Shown here in pieces: positions 9,630-18,820 of a stretch of 64,000 nucleotides of DNA. The position numbers were made by a program, and so were the translations under genes. Within the stretch, counting starts at the first letter, position 1. Each line of letters begins with the position of its first letter. This stretch comes from Actinomyces sp. oral taxon 897 (GTDB lineage: Bacteria > Actinomycetota > Actinomycetes > Actinomycetales > Actinomycetaceae): assembly GCF_002999235.1 (NCBI RefSeq), contig NZ_CP027236.1, positions 1,054,001 to 1,118,000 of the forward strand, read 5' to 3'. Below the pieces are notes generated by a model. The model did not search any database. It was not told the DNA's origin and saw only the letters and a list, made by a program, of their open reading frames with translations.

Positions 9630-10486
9630 TGAGCCGTTACGCCGCAATGTTCGCCGCGCTCAGGGACAGGGACGAGGGCGCCTTCGTGCCCTTCGTCATG
9701 GTGGGAGACCCCACGCCCGAGGTCAGTGAGGCGGTGGTCGAGGCCCTCGTCAGGGGCGGGGCGGACGCCCTGGAGCTGGGGATCCCCTTCTCCGACCCGG
9801 TGGCCGACGGCCCCACCATCCAGCGCGCCCACCTGCGGGCCCTGGGGGCGGGTGCCGGGTTCCACGACTGCCTGGAGGTGGTGGCGCGGGTGCGTCGGCG
9901 CCACCCGGAGCTGCCTATCGGCCTGCTCGTCTACGGCAACGTGCCCTTCTGCCTGGGCCTGGGGCGCTTCTACGCCGACTGCGCTCAGGCGGGGGTGGAC
10001 TCGGTCCTGGTGCCTGACGTCCCCGTGCGCGAGTCCGCCCGCTTCAGCCGGGCGGCCCGGCAGGCGGGGGTGGATCCGGTCTACATCGCCCCGCCGTCGG
10101 CCTCGGCCGAGACCCTGGACGCGGTGGCCGCGGCCTCGCGCGGCTACGTCTACGCGGTCTCGCGCGTCGGGGTCACCGGCACCGAGCACGCCTCCTCCAC
10201 CGCGGGGCTGGCGGAGTCGGTGGCCCGTCTGCGGGCCGACGCCGCCGCCCCGGTCATGCTGGGCTTCGGCATATCGCGGCCCGACCAGGTGGCCGAGGCG
10301 GTCGCCGCCGGGGCCGACGGGGCGATCAGCGGCTCGGCCACGGTCAGGATCGTGGAGGCCCACGTCCCGGCCCTGGCTGCCGCCCACGACCAGGGCCGGG
10401 ATCCCGGGCGGCAGCGTGAGCTGGAGGCCCTGCGCGACGACCTGGTGGCCTTCACCTCCGCCATGAAGGAGGCCACCCGCCGGTGA
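9629..10486 (+). CDS. trpA: Tryptophan synthase alpha chain
   Basis: Cleaves indole-3-glycerol phosphate to indole and glyceraldehyde 3-phosphate. 285 aa, a TIM barrel. The catalytic residues fall at the standard numbers: E49 and D60 in ELGIPFSDPVADG. The C-terminal phosphate-binding motif GFGIS and VSRVGVTG are present. The ATG shares one base with the trpCB stop (TAATG), giving translational coupling so that alpha and beta subunits are made together. It is the last gene of the operon, followed by a strong hairpin. Confidence 0.97.
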   Translation: MSRYAAMFAALRDRDEGAFVPFVMVGDPTPEVSEAVVEALVRGGADALELGIPFSDPVADGPTIQRAHLRALGAGAGFHDCLEVVARVRRRHPELPIGLLVYGNVPFCLGLGRFYADCAQAGVDSVLVPDVPVRESARFSRAARQAGVDPVYIAPPSASAETLDAVAAASRGYVYAVSRVGVTGTEHASSTAGLAESVARLRADAAAPVMLGFGISRPDQVAEAVAAGADGAISGSATVRIVEAHVPALAAAHDQGRDPGRQRELEALRDDLVAFTSAMKEATRR

Positions 10487-10502
10487 GAGCAGGCGCACGG
10501 GT

Positions 10503-10555
10503 ACCTCCCGGGCCGGGTTGCGGGCAAAAGGGCCCCGGAACCCGGCCCGGGAGGT
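10503..10555 (+). terminator. Strong hairpin after the trp operon
   Basis: A perfect 17-bp stem (10503-10519 with 10539-10555) and a 19-nt loop lie 16 nt after the trpA stop. There is no T-tract, which is usual for terminators in very GC-rich actinobacteria. Confidence 0.75.
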
Positions 10556-10593
10556 CCAGGCAGCCGGGAGGGGGCAATAGGGATACGCACGTC

Positions 10594-10623
10594 TTTACAG
10601 GATATATATCAAACAGTTACATT
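10594..10623 (+). promoter_or_regulatory. Candidate promoter for the exported protein at 10672
   Basis: TTTACA (10594-10599), an 18-bp spacer and TACATT (10618-10623) lie in a locally A/T-rich stretch. This is the closest approach to a classical two-box promoter in the left part of the window. Confidence 0.5.
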
Positions 10624-10671
10624 GGTGAGACCTTGGTTTCAGTCCCGGCGTCCTCCGGGGAAAGGACTCCC

Positions 10672-12201
10672 ATGCACACTCCACGAGCTCAGGCAGCCCC
10701 ACCGTGGCTCCGGCTTCTCGGCGTCGCCCTGACCCTCCCCCTGGTCCTCACCGCCCTCCTGCTAGCCCCGGCATACGCCGACGACTCCGCCCCCCAGGAA
10801 GCTGCCGATATCACCGCCACCGGCCGCTACTACCCGGGGGGTGAGGGCTGCTCCGGTGAGAACGACGCCGACGGCTGCCTGACCTGGGGTCTCCACGTCC
10901 CCTCCGCCGCCGTGGCCGGCAAGGACGTCACCCTCACTATCGAGGCCGACTCAGAGCCCGGGAAGTGGGCCTGGACCTGCCCCGGCGAGGACCACGTGGC
11001 CGGGACGGCCGCGTACTTCACCAGCCGTTACACCGACGCCCCTATTGAGCGTCTGGCCAGCTCCGACCTCCGTTTCTTCGCCAAGCTGTACTACACCTGG
11101 CACGGCGACAGCGTGGGTGAGGTCAAGGCCGTCACCTGCACCCCCGGGCACCTGAGCCTGACCTACCAGGTGGACTTCCAGGGCTGGGCCGCGGGCAGCT
11201 ACCTCGACCTGACCATGGGGGCCACGGCCCTGGCCCCCGGTGCCGGTGCCCGCGACTACTCCTTCACCCCCACCGTCACGGTCTCGGACGGGACGTCCAG
11301 GACGCCGGTGGCCACCGTGCAGAAGCCAGCTGCTGACACCGCCCACGCGACTGTCACCATTGGCGCCGGCACGCAGGACGACACCGCGAAGGACGCGGGC
11401 CACTTCACCGCCACGGTGAGGAACGACTCGACCAGCCCCATGTCGGACTTCACGGTCACCACCTCCCGGACCCGGGGCCCGGCCTCGGTCACCAGCCTCA
11501 GCTGCGACCTGGGCGCCTACGGCGGTGAGGTCGTCACCGCCGTAGGCCCGGCTCCGTCCCTGACGGTCTCCAGCGGCAAGGCGTCGGTCCCCGGCGGCAA
11601 GGAGGTCACCTGCCAGGTGGACCTGAGCGGGGTCGTGGGACGCAACGCGGTGACCACGGGCGTGACCACGGGCGGCCAGACCTTCACCGGTGAGTACACG
11701 GACAACCGGGCAGTCACCCAGGTCGCGGTCACCGGCGAGCCGAGCACCACCGAGGTCCACGACCCGGACGTCTTCTTCAGCTCCCCCTACGTCCGCGTCG
11801 ACTACACGGTGACCTTCACCAACCAGACCGACGCCGACGGCCGGACCTCCGGCATCGTCCTGCGGCCCCGTACCCCGGCCGGGTTCCAGCTGTCGTACGT
11901 GTCGCCGACCAGCGGCCCGTGGTGGTTCCGCGACGACTACCTCCCCGGGGCTGACGGCAGCGTCCGGATGAACACGGCGGCGGAGCTGATCGCCGGCTCC
12001 TCCATGAGCTTCAAGTTCTCGGCCTACTACAAGGTCGACTCCGCCGCCATGACCAAGGAGGCCTGGGACGCGGCGGGAACCTGCGTGACCGGGGACACCT
12101 CCAAGGGTCTGAGCGCCGAGATCGACGTCGAGACCAACGGCTCCGGCGTGGACGCGACCACCTACCCCACCTGCACCGCCGTGACGCAGCCCAAGGGCTG
12201 A
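10672..12201 (+). CDS. Exported protein with repeated beta-sandwich-like (DUF11-type) domains
   Basis: 509 aa. A signal peptide is evident: basic start, hydrophobic core to about residue 32, then APAYA before DDSAPQ (cleavage likely after A36). The rest is Thr/Ser/Val/Asp-rich. Two stretches around residues 220-330 and 350-460 have the alternating pattern of DUF11 or other Ig-like surface domains (TVTIGAGTQDDT, VRVDYTVTFTNQT). Six to eight Cys residues suggest disulfides. There is no LPXTG motif, no C-terminal hydrophobic anchor and no lipobox, so it is probably secreted. ATG 10672 is preferred to an upstream in-frame ATG because the signal peptide begins there and AAAGGA precedes it. No enzyme motif was seen. 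Confidence 0.75.
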   Translation: MHTPRAQAAPPWLRLLGVALTLPLVLTALLLAPAYADDSAPQEAADITATGRYYPGGEGCSGENDADGCLTWGLHVPSAAVAGKDVTLTIEADSEPGKWAWTCPGEDHVAGTAAYFTSRYTDAPIERLASSDLRFFAKLYYTWHGDSVGEVKAVTCTPGHLSLTYQVDFQGWAAGSYLDLTMGATALAPGAGARDYSFTPTVTVSDGTSRTPVATVQKPAADTAHATVTIGAGTQDDTAKDAGHFTATVRNDSTSPMSDFTVTTSRTRGPASVTSLSCDLGAYGGEVVTAVGPAPSLTVSSGKASVPGGKEVTCQVDLSGVVGRNAVTTGVTTGGQTFTGEYTDNRAVTQVAVTGEPSTTEVHDPDVFFSSPYVRVDYTVTFTNQTDADGRTSGIVLRPRTPAGFQLSYVSPTSGPWWFRDDYLPGADGSVRMNTAAELIAGSSMSFKFSAYYKVDSAAMTKEAWDAAGTCVTGDTSKGLSAEIDVETNGSGVDATTYPTCTAVTQPKG

Positions 12202-12215
12202 CCACCGCCACGGTC

Positions 12216-12255
12216 CTGACGTCCCCCCGCCACGCCGCTGTCGGGGGGACGTCAG
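12216..12255 (+). terminator. Terminator hairpin after the exported protein
   Basis: A perfect 14-bp stem pairs 12216-12229 with 12242-12255, with a 12-nt loop, 14 nt past the stop. No T-tract. Confidence 0.7.
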
Positions 12256-12288
12256 CGTGTAGGCGCCCCACGGGGCCGGGCCTGCCCA

Positions 12289-12294
12289 TAGGGT
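12289..12294 (+). promoter_or_regulatory. -10 hexamer of a probable leaderless promoter (PemK/MazF-like gene)
   Basis: TAGGGT followed by 6 nt and the ATG at 12301; no ribosome binding site precedes this ATG. Confidence 0.5.
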
Positions 12295-12300
12295 TGCGCC

Positions 12301-13074
12301 ATGGCCTCTCTCCTCAAACAGGTCCTCACCCTGCTCGGGCACGCCGCTGGCGACGCCGCCGGTGACGCCCTGGACCGCGCCCTCAAGCCCGCGACTACCG
12401 TCGGCGGCCCCGGTACAGCGGCGGACCCTGCCGAGGGGGATCCCGCCCCTGGTGCACCGAGGCGGTCCGCCGACGCCACGGCCAGGCAGGCCGCGCCCAC
12501 GGCCTCTAGGGCCACCAGGGCCTCGTCGGAAACCGCGGCCCCGGGGGCGGGCGGACAGGGGGCGCACCGCACCACCCAGGCGGGCGGACAGGGGACGTCC
12601 CAGGGCCGTACCTCGCGGGGTGCGGGCGCCCGGCCCAGGGCCCACGAGGGCGTCACCGTCTACGACGTGGCCGCCCGGGGCCTGCCCGACTTCGCCTACT
12701 CCCCCGACCCGGACGGCGAGGCCGACCCCGGTGAGGTGGTGTGGACCTGGGTGCCCTACGAGGAGGACGCCTCCCAGGGCAAGGACCGGCCGGTGCTGGT
12801 ACTGGCCCGCCAGGGCACGGGCCCGTCGGCCCGCCTGGTGGTGTCCCAGATGACGAGCCAGGACCACGACCTCGACGCCGCCCAGGAGGCGCACTGGGGC
12901 CGCTACTGGCACGACGTGGGCACCGGGGCCTGGGACCCCCGGGGCCGCCCCAGCGAGGTGCGCCTGGACCGCCTGCTCCTGGTGAGCCCGCAGGCGGTAC
13001 GGCGCGAGGGCGCCACCATGGACAGGCGCACCTTTGACGGCGTCGTGTCTGCTCTCAGAGAACACTGGGGCTGA
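12301..13074 (+). CDS. PemK/MazF-superfamily protein with a long disordered N-terminus (257 aa)
   Basis: The C-terminal half (about 140-255) resembles the PemK/MazF fold. It starts GEVVWTWVPYEED and continues with KDRPVLVLAR, the usual first strands of these endoribonuclease toxins, and ends with VRLDRLLLV. The first 125 residues are Ala/Gly/Arg-rich low complexity after a short amphipathic helix. No antitoxin-sized frame lies next to it, so it may be a domesticated member rather than an active toxin. Such long single-gene versions are common in actinobacteria. The start is supported by a TAGGGT hexamer 6 nt upstream. Confidence 0.65.
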   Translation: MASLLKQVLTLLGHAAGDAAGDALDRALKPATTVGGPGTAADPAEGDPAPGAPRRSADATARQAAPTASRATRASSETAAPGAGGQGAHRTTQAGGQGTSQGRTSRGAGARPRAHEGVTVYDVAARGLPDFAYSPDPDGEADPGEVVWTWVPYEEDASQGKDRPVLVLARQGTGPSARLVVSQMTSQDHDLDAAQEAHWGRYWHDVGTGAWDPRGRPSEVRLDRLLLVSPQAVRREGATMDRRTFDGVVSALREHWG

Positions 13075-13162
13075 CCCGCTCCCAAACGGCCCTAACCTGG
13101 GCGGTTGCCGCACAGCTAGCCCGTCAGCGTGTTGAGTGATCAATTCTGGGACTTAGGACCCC

Positions 13163-13191
13163 TTGTGTGACGTCCCTCAAGTCCCTATATT
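13163..13191 (+). promoter_or_regulatory. Promoter of the bacteriocin locus
   Basis: TTGTGT (13163-13168), a 17-bp spacer and TATATT (13186-13191) make one of the best sigma-70-like promoters in the window. Transcription from about 13198 leaves a 75-nt leader ending in GGAGGG before the ATG at 13273. The region is noticeably richer in A/T than its surroundings. Confidence 0.65.
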
Positions 13192-13272
13192 TCAGTGTGT
13201 CGGGCAATGGAAGTTGCTCGACACCCCTTCAACACGACCGCTACCAGCACCCACACCGTACCGGAGGGTACC

Positions 13273-13686
13273 ATGCTCGTTCGTAAGTTCCTCACACTCA
13301 TGTCAACCCCGCTCCTCGCCTTGGCACTGAGCGTCACACCAACAGCAACTGCCTCTGAGGACCCGGTTCCCGACGACGCCACGTCCTACGGATCCGTAGT
13401 CATCGAGGACGACGCCAGTTCGAGCACCGCAGGTAGCGAGCTCCGACCTGCTGGCCTCTTCGGCTCCTACTGGCAGCACGTTGATGGCGGGTCGTGGTAC
13501 TACGGCACGGACTGGTCGGTTGTCTGGTCCAACTTCTACCACCCGACCCGGTGCCACGGATCGTCGGTTCGGACCTACAACGGGTTGATCACCGTGCGAA
13601 GTGCCCGAACAGCCCCTGGACGGTGGTCTCATGCACAGGTCCGACGCTCGACCGACACGAATGAGGCCTACTACTGGTTCTGCTGA
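13273..13686 (+). CDS. Lactococcin 972 family bacteriocin precursor
   Basis: 137 aa. The signal peptide (1-27) ends at TATA before SEDPV; a propeptide of about 40 residues follows, then the conserved core. The core has GGSWYYG (72-78), VWSNFYHPTRCHGSSV and a C-terminal APGRWSHAQ..AYYWFC. This is the order of the Lcn972 family, which blocks septum formation by binding lipid II. Two cysteines, C94 and the very last residue C137, could form a disulfide; as I recall, lactococcin 972 itself has none. GGAGGG precedes the ATG. The two genes downstream are the typical companion membrane protein and ATPase, so this is a complete bacteriocin locus. Confidence 0.88.
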   Translation: MLVRKFLTLMSTPLLALALSVTPTATASEDPVPDDATSYGSVVIEDDASSSTAGSELRPAGLFGSYWQHVDGGSWYYGTDWSVVWSNFYHPTRCHGSSVRTYNGLITVRSARTAPGRWSHAQVRRSTDTNEAYYWFC

Positions 13687-13700
13687 GTCACTGATTCCAT

Positions 13701-13740
13701 GCGGTAGGTGACGGAGCCTAAAGGAGCCGTCACCTACCGC
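13701..13740 (+). terminator. Perfect hairpin between bacteriocin gene and transporter genes
   Basis: A 14-bp perfect stem (13701-13714 with 13727-13740) and a 12-nt loop sit 14 nt after the peptide stop and 9 nt before the transporter ATG. It is likely an intercistronic attenuator: it would let the peptide be made in excess and protect the 3' end of its mRNA. It also argues against the upstream GTG (13708) as the transporter start. Confidence 0.65.
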
Positions 13741-13749
13741 GCCCCTCTT

Positions 13750-15723
13750 ATGAAGAGCCTTCTCAGAACCACCTGGGCCCTCAATCTCGCTCTGTGCCTG
13801 GCAATAGTCCTCCTTGTCCCCCAGACGCTGTCCCCCCTGTTCCCGGCAGAGACCACCGGCTATGTCACTATTAGTGAGACCGGCGTGAGCCCCGAGCAGG
13901 TCCGACAGGTCGCGGAGCGCACCGGCGTCGAGGTCGCCCAGGTCCGCCACACCACGGAGTACCTTGACATCATTGACGACTCGCTCTCAACGACCTCCGT
14001 GGAGATCCTGGGCCACGACGCCCACGACTACATTCGCCCGCCCCTGGACTCCCTGTTCCTGCCGGAGTCAATTGTCTACAGCGGCAGCACCGCCCAGGAC
14101 GACGCCCTGGGCGGGTGGCACGTCATAGGGGACCAGGACGGCGTCACCCAGTTCATTGACCAGGTCAGGGGCCAGTGGGGGAGGCAGGTATACAGGTCCG
14201 AGATCCTGACCACGGGCCGGGTCCGCGCCGCCGCGCTCAGCTCCGTGCTCGGTATGAGCCTGCTGCTGGCGCAGGCGTCCTTAGGGATTGTGCTCGCCCT
14301 CGCCACCGCCTCCCAACTGGCCCCGTACAGGTGCGCCCGCCTGCTCGGGCGCTCCCACACGAGCCTGGCCCTTGACCTCCTAAAGAGCAACCTCCTGGCC
14401 GCGTGCCGGTGGGTCCTGCTGCCCCTGGCGGCGCTCAGCCTCGTGGTGGCCTACGACGTCTACGCCTCGACGGTACTGAGTATCCACCGCACGACCGCGG
14501 AGCTCATTGCCTGGTGCGCAGGACTGGTCGTAGCGGCGACCACCGCCGGCACGCTCGCCGGCTGGGCGGTCCTGGCCGCCGGGAGCCGACGGCGCCCCGG
14601 GACCACGGCGCGCCCACGCTACGGGCTCGCCGTCCTGACCTGGGGGCTCGCCCTGGCCATGACCTGGTCCTTCTCGACGTCGAGCACCACCCTCGTGGCC
14701 GACGTCCTCAATGCACGGACCCTGCGCGACCAGGCCCAGGCCCAGCGCTCCCTGCCACGGGCCGTCTCGCTGGGCATCTGGTCCGTCAGCGAGAACACCT
14801 TCAACGCCCTCATGCCGCAGATCGCCTCGTTCGTGGCCCAGGCGAACAAGGACGGACGCCTCGTCCTGACGTGGGCCATCCCGGACGGCACCCCTGGAGA
14901 CTCCAGCGGCCCGCCCACCCTCTACCTCAATAACACGGCCGCCGCCCACTACGGCCTGCCCACCGTCGCAGACAATGAGGTCGCCCTCTACCGACCGGCG
15001 GCACTGGCCGGCCAGGACGCCGCCCTCACCCAGATGCTGGTCGACCAGGCACGCTTCAACACCCAGTTCGGAGGGACCAGCGGCGACATTACCGTGGTCA
15101 CCCACGACCAGACCGAGGCCACCGCGGTACTGCCCGCGGACCTGCCCGCCGTGAGCTACTTCCTCAGCAGCGAGGGCACCCGGACCAGTAGCTGCCTCAT
15201 TGCCGTGGTCCCCGACGGCTACTTCGCACCGACCGACTACCTATCCGCCATTACCCAGGGGGCGGCGGTCTTCACCGGCCAGACCGTCTACTCCCTGCGT
15301 GAGGAGCTGCGTGAGCACCACGTGGAGGGCCTCGTGGCACGCCTCGATTCCGTGGGCGCCGTCGGCACCGCCTTACGGGCGCAGACCACGCAGACGCTGA
15401 TACTCCACGCCCTCATCCTCCTGGCCTCGGCCGCGGGCACCGTGGTCAGCTGCGGGCTCGCGGCGCGCGCCTGGGCCCAGGCACGCAGACGCAGGCGCGA
15501 GATCAGCCAGCTACTGGGCCAGCGCCGACTGACCGAGCACCTGGTCACCGCGGCCCTGATTATCCCGCCCGCACTCGTCCTGATCTGGCCGCTCCTGACC
15601 CTCTCCGCCCCCGAGCTGGTCGTCACCCAGTCAGTGTGCGCCCTCGTGCTCGTAGGGGCCGTCGTCCTGGGAGCGCGGCCCACCCACAATCACCACGACA
15701 GGAGGACCACCCGCCATGGCTGA
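13750..15723 (+). CDS. Bacteriocin-associated integral membrane protein (export/immunity permease)
   Basis: 657 aa from ATG 13750. It resembles the multispanning protein always found beside lactococcin-972-type genes (the family with the DUF1430 region). One N-terminal membrane segment (about 6-30) is followed by an exposed domain of about 130 residues. Then come four segments (about 160-190, 215-240, 250-275, 285-305), a second large exposed domain and three C-terminal segments (about 548-575, 595-615, 620-640). This FtsX/MacB-like layout suits an ABC permease paired with the next gene. Two rare TTA leucine codons are at 14281 and 15373. No ribosome binding site precedes the ATG, so its exact start is uncertain. 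Confidence 0.8.
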   Translation: MKSLLRTTWALNLALCLAIVLLVPQTLSPLFPAETTGYVTISETGVSPEQVRQVAERTGVEVAQVRHTTEYLDIIDDSLSTTSVEILGHDAHDYIRPPLDSLFLPESIVYSGSTAQDDALGGWHVIGDQDGVTQFIDQVRGQWGRQVYRSEILTTGRVRAAALSSVLGMSLLLAQASLGIVLALATASQLAPYRCARLLGRSHTSLALDLLKSNLLAACRWVLLPLAALSLVVAYDVYASTVLSIHRTTAELIAWCAGLVVAATTAGTLAGWAVLAAGSRRRPGTTARPRYGLAVLTWGLALAMTWSFSTSSTTLVADVLNARTLRDQAQAQRSLPRAVSLGIWSVSENTFNALMPQIASFVAQANKDGRLVLTWAIPDGTPGDSSGPPTLYLNNTAAAHYGLPTVADNEVALYRPAALAGQDAALTQMLVDQARFNTQFGGTSGDITVVTHDQTEATAVLPADLPAVSYFLSSEGTRTSSCLIAVVPDGYFAPTDYLSAITQGAAVFTGQTVYSLREELREHHVEGLVARLDSVGAVGTALRAQTTQTLILHALILLASAAGTVVSCGLAARAWAQARRRRREISQLLGQRRLTEHLVTAALIIPPALVLIWPLLTLSAPELVVTQSVCALVLVGAVVLGARPTHNHHDRRTTRHG

Positions 15724-16444
15724 CACGCTCACCGCGACGGGCCTGACCATTACCAGGGGCGGGCGCCTCCTCGTGGACGGCCTCGACCTGACCCTGGCAG
15801 GAGGCACCGTCACCGCGCTCACCGGCCCCAACGGCTGCGGGAAGACCACCACGGCGTGGTGCCTGGGCCTGTACGACCTCGACTTCACCGGAACCGTCAC
15901 CTTTAACGGCCTCCCCTCCAGTCAGATGAGCCAGCGCGACGTCCGCCGGGCGCACCGCACCACGATCGTCCTCCAGCCCCAGGACCTCCTGCTGGAGGAC
16001 TCGTGGACCGTGGCGCGCACCCTCCGCCACGCCGCGTGGGCGCTGGGTCTGCCCCGCCACCAGCGCCGGGAGCGGGCCGCCGACGTCTTGGCCAGGACCC
16101 GGATCAGCCACCTGGCCAGGACCCGGACGGGCCTGCTCAGCGGCGGGGAGCGTATGCGGGTGGCCCTGGCCCGCACCCTGCTCATGGCCGGCCCGAGGCT
16201 GGTCGTCCTGGACGAGCCCACCGCCGGGGCGGACGAGGAGCTCACCGAGATGGTGACCGGGTTCCTGGAGGAGTGGGTCTCCTCCGGGGCCGCGGTCCTC
16301 GTGGCCACCCACGACCCCGGGCTCGTCGAGCGCGCCGAGGAGCACATTAGCCTCCTCACCGGTACCGGCGAGGAGGCGGAGCGCGCTGGCGGCAACGAGC
16401 AGGGCGCAGGTACCGGTGACGGGCAGGGCGCAGCGGGCGACTAA
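15716..16444 (+). CDS. ABC transporter ATP-binding protein of the bacteriocin locus
   Basis: 242 aa. Walker [11 protein letters not shown]-loop LQPQD, signature LLSGGERMR, Walker B LVVLDEP and H-loop THD are all present, so it should be an active ATPase. It overlaps the permease gene by 8 nt, with AGGAGG inside that gene just upstream. It most likely powers the permease, for export of the lactococcin-972-like peptide or for self-protection. The last 20 residues are Gly/Glu/Ala-rich and poorly conserved in such proteins. It is the last gene of the locus. Confidence 0.92.
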   Translation: MADTLTATGLTITRGGRLLVDGLDLTLAGGTVTALTGPNGCGKTTTAWCLGLYDLDFTGTVTFNGLPSSQMSQRDVRRAHRTTIVLQPQDLLLEDSWTVARTLRHAAWALGLPRHQRRERAADVLARTRISHLARTRTGLLSGGERMRVALARTLLMAGPRLVVLDEPTAGADEELTEMVTGFLEEWVSSGAAVLVATHDPGLVERAEEHISLLTGTGEEAERAGGNEQGAGTGDGQGAAGD

Positions 16445-16641
16445 GTTCACTCCAGCCCGCAGGAACAGCGCCGGGACTCAGGCCACCCCGGCTGGTAGAG
16501 TCCCCACTTGGACCTCTGGCCTGGCCGGCTGCGGGGTCCGGCGACCGGGTCGGGCAGGCGCCCCACCACACCTCACCGGCCTGTGGCGCGAACCCTCTCT
16601 CCGGCCAACGACCACCACAGACACAGAAAGCTTCACCCACA

Positions 16642-16902
16642 GTGGCTAACATTAAGTCCCAGATCAAGCGCATTAGGACCAATGAGAAGGCCCGGCTGCG
16701 CAACCAGTCCGTCAAGTCCGAGCTCAAGACCTACGTGCGCCGCGTCCGGGAGGCCATTGAGGCCGGCGACAAGGCCGCCGCCGAGGAGCACCTGCGCAAG
16801 GCCTGCCGCAAGCTGGACAAGGCCGCCTCCAAGGGCATTATCCACAGGAACCAGGCCGCCAACCGCAAGTCCAAGCTCGCCAGGCGCGTGGCCGCGCTCT
16901 GA
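16642..16902 (+). CDS. rpsT: 30S ribosomal protein S20
   Basis: 86 aa, highly basic and helical, with the S20 start [20 protein letters not shown] and the C-terminal [16 protein letters not shown]. The start is GTG at 16642, giving V/M-ANIKSQ; no longer form is plausible. It binds 16S rRNA early in small-subunit assembly. It stands alone with its own leader of up to 197 nt and terminator. It faces holA across a DUF1846 gene, whereas the usual arrangement is holA next to rpsT. Confidence 0.98.
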   Translation: MANIKSQIKRIRTNEKARLRNQSVKSELKTYVRRVREAIEAGDKAAAEEHLRKACRKLDKAASKGIIHRNQAANRKSKLARRVAAL

Positions 16903-16924
16903 AGGCCGGCACCGCAGTGAGAAG

Positions 16925-16952
16925 AAGGGCGTCTCCCCAGGGAGGCGCCCTT
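16925..16952 (+). terminator. rpsT terminator
   Basis: A 12-bp stem with one G-U pair (16925-16936 with 16941-16952) and a 4-nt loop, 22 nt after the rpsT stop, followed by a short T-containing run. Confidence 0.75.
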
Positions 16953-17098
16953 ACCTTTGTGCGGGCCAGCGCCTCTGTGCAGACCGGCACCCGGGGCGGC
17001 GCCCCTGTGCGGGGTGGTGCTCTCGCAGCGGGCCGCCTCCCGCCCCCGCCTGCACCACTGTCGTCGCACGCTAAATCTACGATGATCGAGGAGAGTCC

Positions 17099-18586
17099 AT
17101 GCGTACCGGATTCGACCGGGAGAAGTACCTGCGCCTGCAGTCCGAGCACATTGCGCGCCGACGCGCCCAGTTCGGCGGCAAGCTCTACTTGGAGTTCGGC
17201 GGCAAGCTCGTGGACGACATGCACGCCTCCCGGGTCCTGCCCGGTTTCACCCCGGACAACAAGATCGTCATGCTGGCCTCCCTGGCCGAGGAGGTCGAGA
17301 TCATTGTGGCGGTCAACGCCCGGGACTTCGCCCGCCACAAGGTGCGCGCGGACCTGGGGATCGGCTACGAGGACGACGTCCTGCGCCACATTGACGCCTT
17401 CCGTGACTACGGCCTGTACGTGAGCAGCGTGGTGGTCACCCAGTGGACCGAGGACAACCACCAGGCCCAGGCCTTCAAGCGCAAGCTCGAGGGGCTGGGT
17501 ATCAGGGTCTACCGCCACTACCCCATTGCCGGGTACCCCGGTGACGTGACGCGCGTGGTCTCGGAGTCCGGCTACGGCCGTAACGAGTACGTGACCACCA
17601 CCCGGGACCTGGTGGTGGTCACCGCCCCGGGCCCGGGAAGCGGCAAGATGGCCACCTGCCTGTCCCAGATCTACCACGACCACGTCCGGGGGGTGTCCTC
17701 GGGGTACGCCAAGTTCGAGACCTTCCCCATCTGGAACCTGCCCCTGGACCACCCGGTCAATATCGCCTACGAGGCCGCCACCGCGGACCTGGACGACGTC
17801 AATATGATCGACCCCTTCCACCTGGCCGCCCACGGGGTCCAGACCGTCAACTACAACCGGGACGTGGAGGTCTTCCCGGTCCTGAGCCGCCTGTTCGAGA
17901 AGATCCTGGGGTCCTCCCCCTACGCCTCCCCCACCGACATGGGGGTCAATATGGCGGGTTACTGCATTAGCGACGACGAGGTCTGCCGCCAGGCCTCCAA
18001 GCAGGAGATCATCCGCCGCTACTACAAGGCGCTGGTGGCCGAGAAGCGCGACGGCGCCGAGCCGGTCCAGTCCGCCCACATCGCCCTGCTCATGGCCAAG
18101 GTGGGCGTCCGCCCCCAGGACCGGCCCGTGGTCTCCCCGACCCTGGGCCTGGCCGCCGCCACCCAGGCCCCCGCGGCCGCCATCGAGCTGCCCGACGGCC
18201 AGATCGTCCTGGGCAAGACCAGCCCCCTGCTGGGCTGCTCCTCGGCCATGCTGCTCAACGCCCTGAAGGTCCTGGCCGGGATCGACCCGGGCGTCGAGCT
18301 CCTGGCCCGGGAGTCCATCGAGCCCATCCAGCACCTCAAGACGGCGCACCTGGGCAGCCGCAACCCGCGCCTGCACACCGACGAGGTGCTCATCGCCCTG
18401 GCGGTCTCGGCCAACGGGGACCCCAACGCGGCGGCCGCCCTGGCCCAGCTGGACTCCCTGCGCGGCTGCGACGTGCACACCTCCACCATCCTGGGGAGCG
18501 TGGACGAGGGCATCTTCCGCTCCCTGGGGATCCAGGTGACCAACGAGCCCGTCTACGCCACGAAGTCCCTGTACAAGAAGCGCTGA
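17099..18586 (+). CDS. DUF1846 family protein
   Basis: 495 aa, the family length. It has the DUF1846 opening ([20 protein letters not shown]), a phosphate-loop-like [15 protein letters not shown] near residue 180, and [10 protein letters not shown] and [14 protein letters not shown]. Structures of this family exist but the reaction is not established; a nucleotide-binding role is only suggested by the glycine loop. ATG 17099 follows GAGGAGAG. A TACGAT hexamer (17078-17083) may be its -10 box. It is monocistronic. Confidence 0.9.
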   Translation: MRTGFDREKYLRLQSEHIARRRAQFGGKLYLEFGGKLVDDMHASRVLPGFTPDNKIVMLASLAEEVEIIVAVNARDFARHKVRADLGIGYEDDVLRHIDAFRDYGLYVSSVVVTQWTEDNHQAQAFKRKLEGLGIRVYRHYPIAGYPGDVTRVVSESGYGRNEYVTTTRDLVVVTAPGPGSGKMATCLSQIYHDHVRGVSSGYAKFETFPIWNLPLDHPVNIAYEAATADLDDVNMIDPFHLAAHGVQTVNYNRDVEVFPVLSRLFEKILGSSPYASPTDMGVNMAGYCISDDEVCRQASKQEIIRRYYKALVAEKRDGAEPVQSAHIALLMAKVGVRPQDRPVVSPTLGLAAATQAPAAAIELPDGQIVLGKTSPLLGCSSAMLLNALKVLAGIDPGVELLARESIEPIQHLKTAHLGSRNPRLHTDEVLIALAVSANGDPNAAAALAQLDSLRGCDVHTSTILGSVDEGIFRSLGIQVTNEPVYATKSLYKKR

Positions 18587-18737
18587 GCGCACCGGGGCCG
18601 GTGGGGTAGGCCGTGCGGTACCACGTGCCTACGCTGAGCGCACCGGGCCGGGGCCAGCGCCCAAAGCCCGGGCGGGGCGGGGTCTGGCCCAGCAGGTCCG
18701 CCTCGGGCACGGACACCACCGCTCGGAGCCCGGGCGG

Positions 18738-18820
18738 CTGGCGCGCCGCCGGTGCGGGGGCCGCGGCCACGCTCCTGGGCGCGGGCCACGGCGTCGGCCT
18801 GGCGCGCCGCCGGTGCGGGG
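18738..18820. repeat. 22-bp direct repeat between DUF1846 gene and holA
   Basis: ctggcgcgccgccggtgc plus gggg occurs at 18738-18759 and again at 18799-18820, 39 bp apart. The 264-bp gap (18587-18850) holds no supported gene. Confidence 0.5.
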
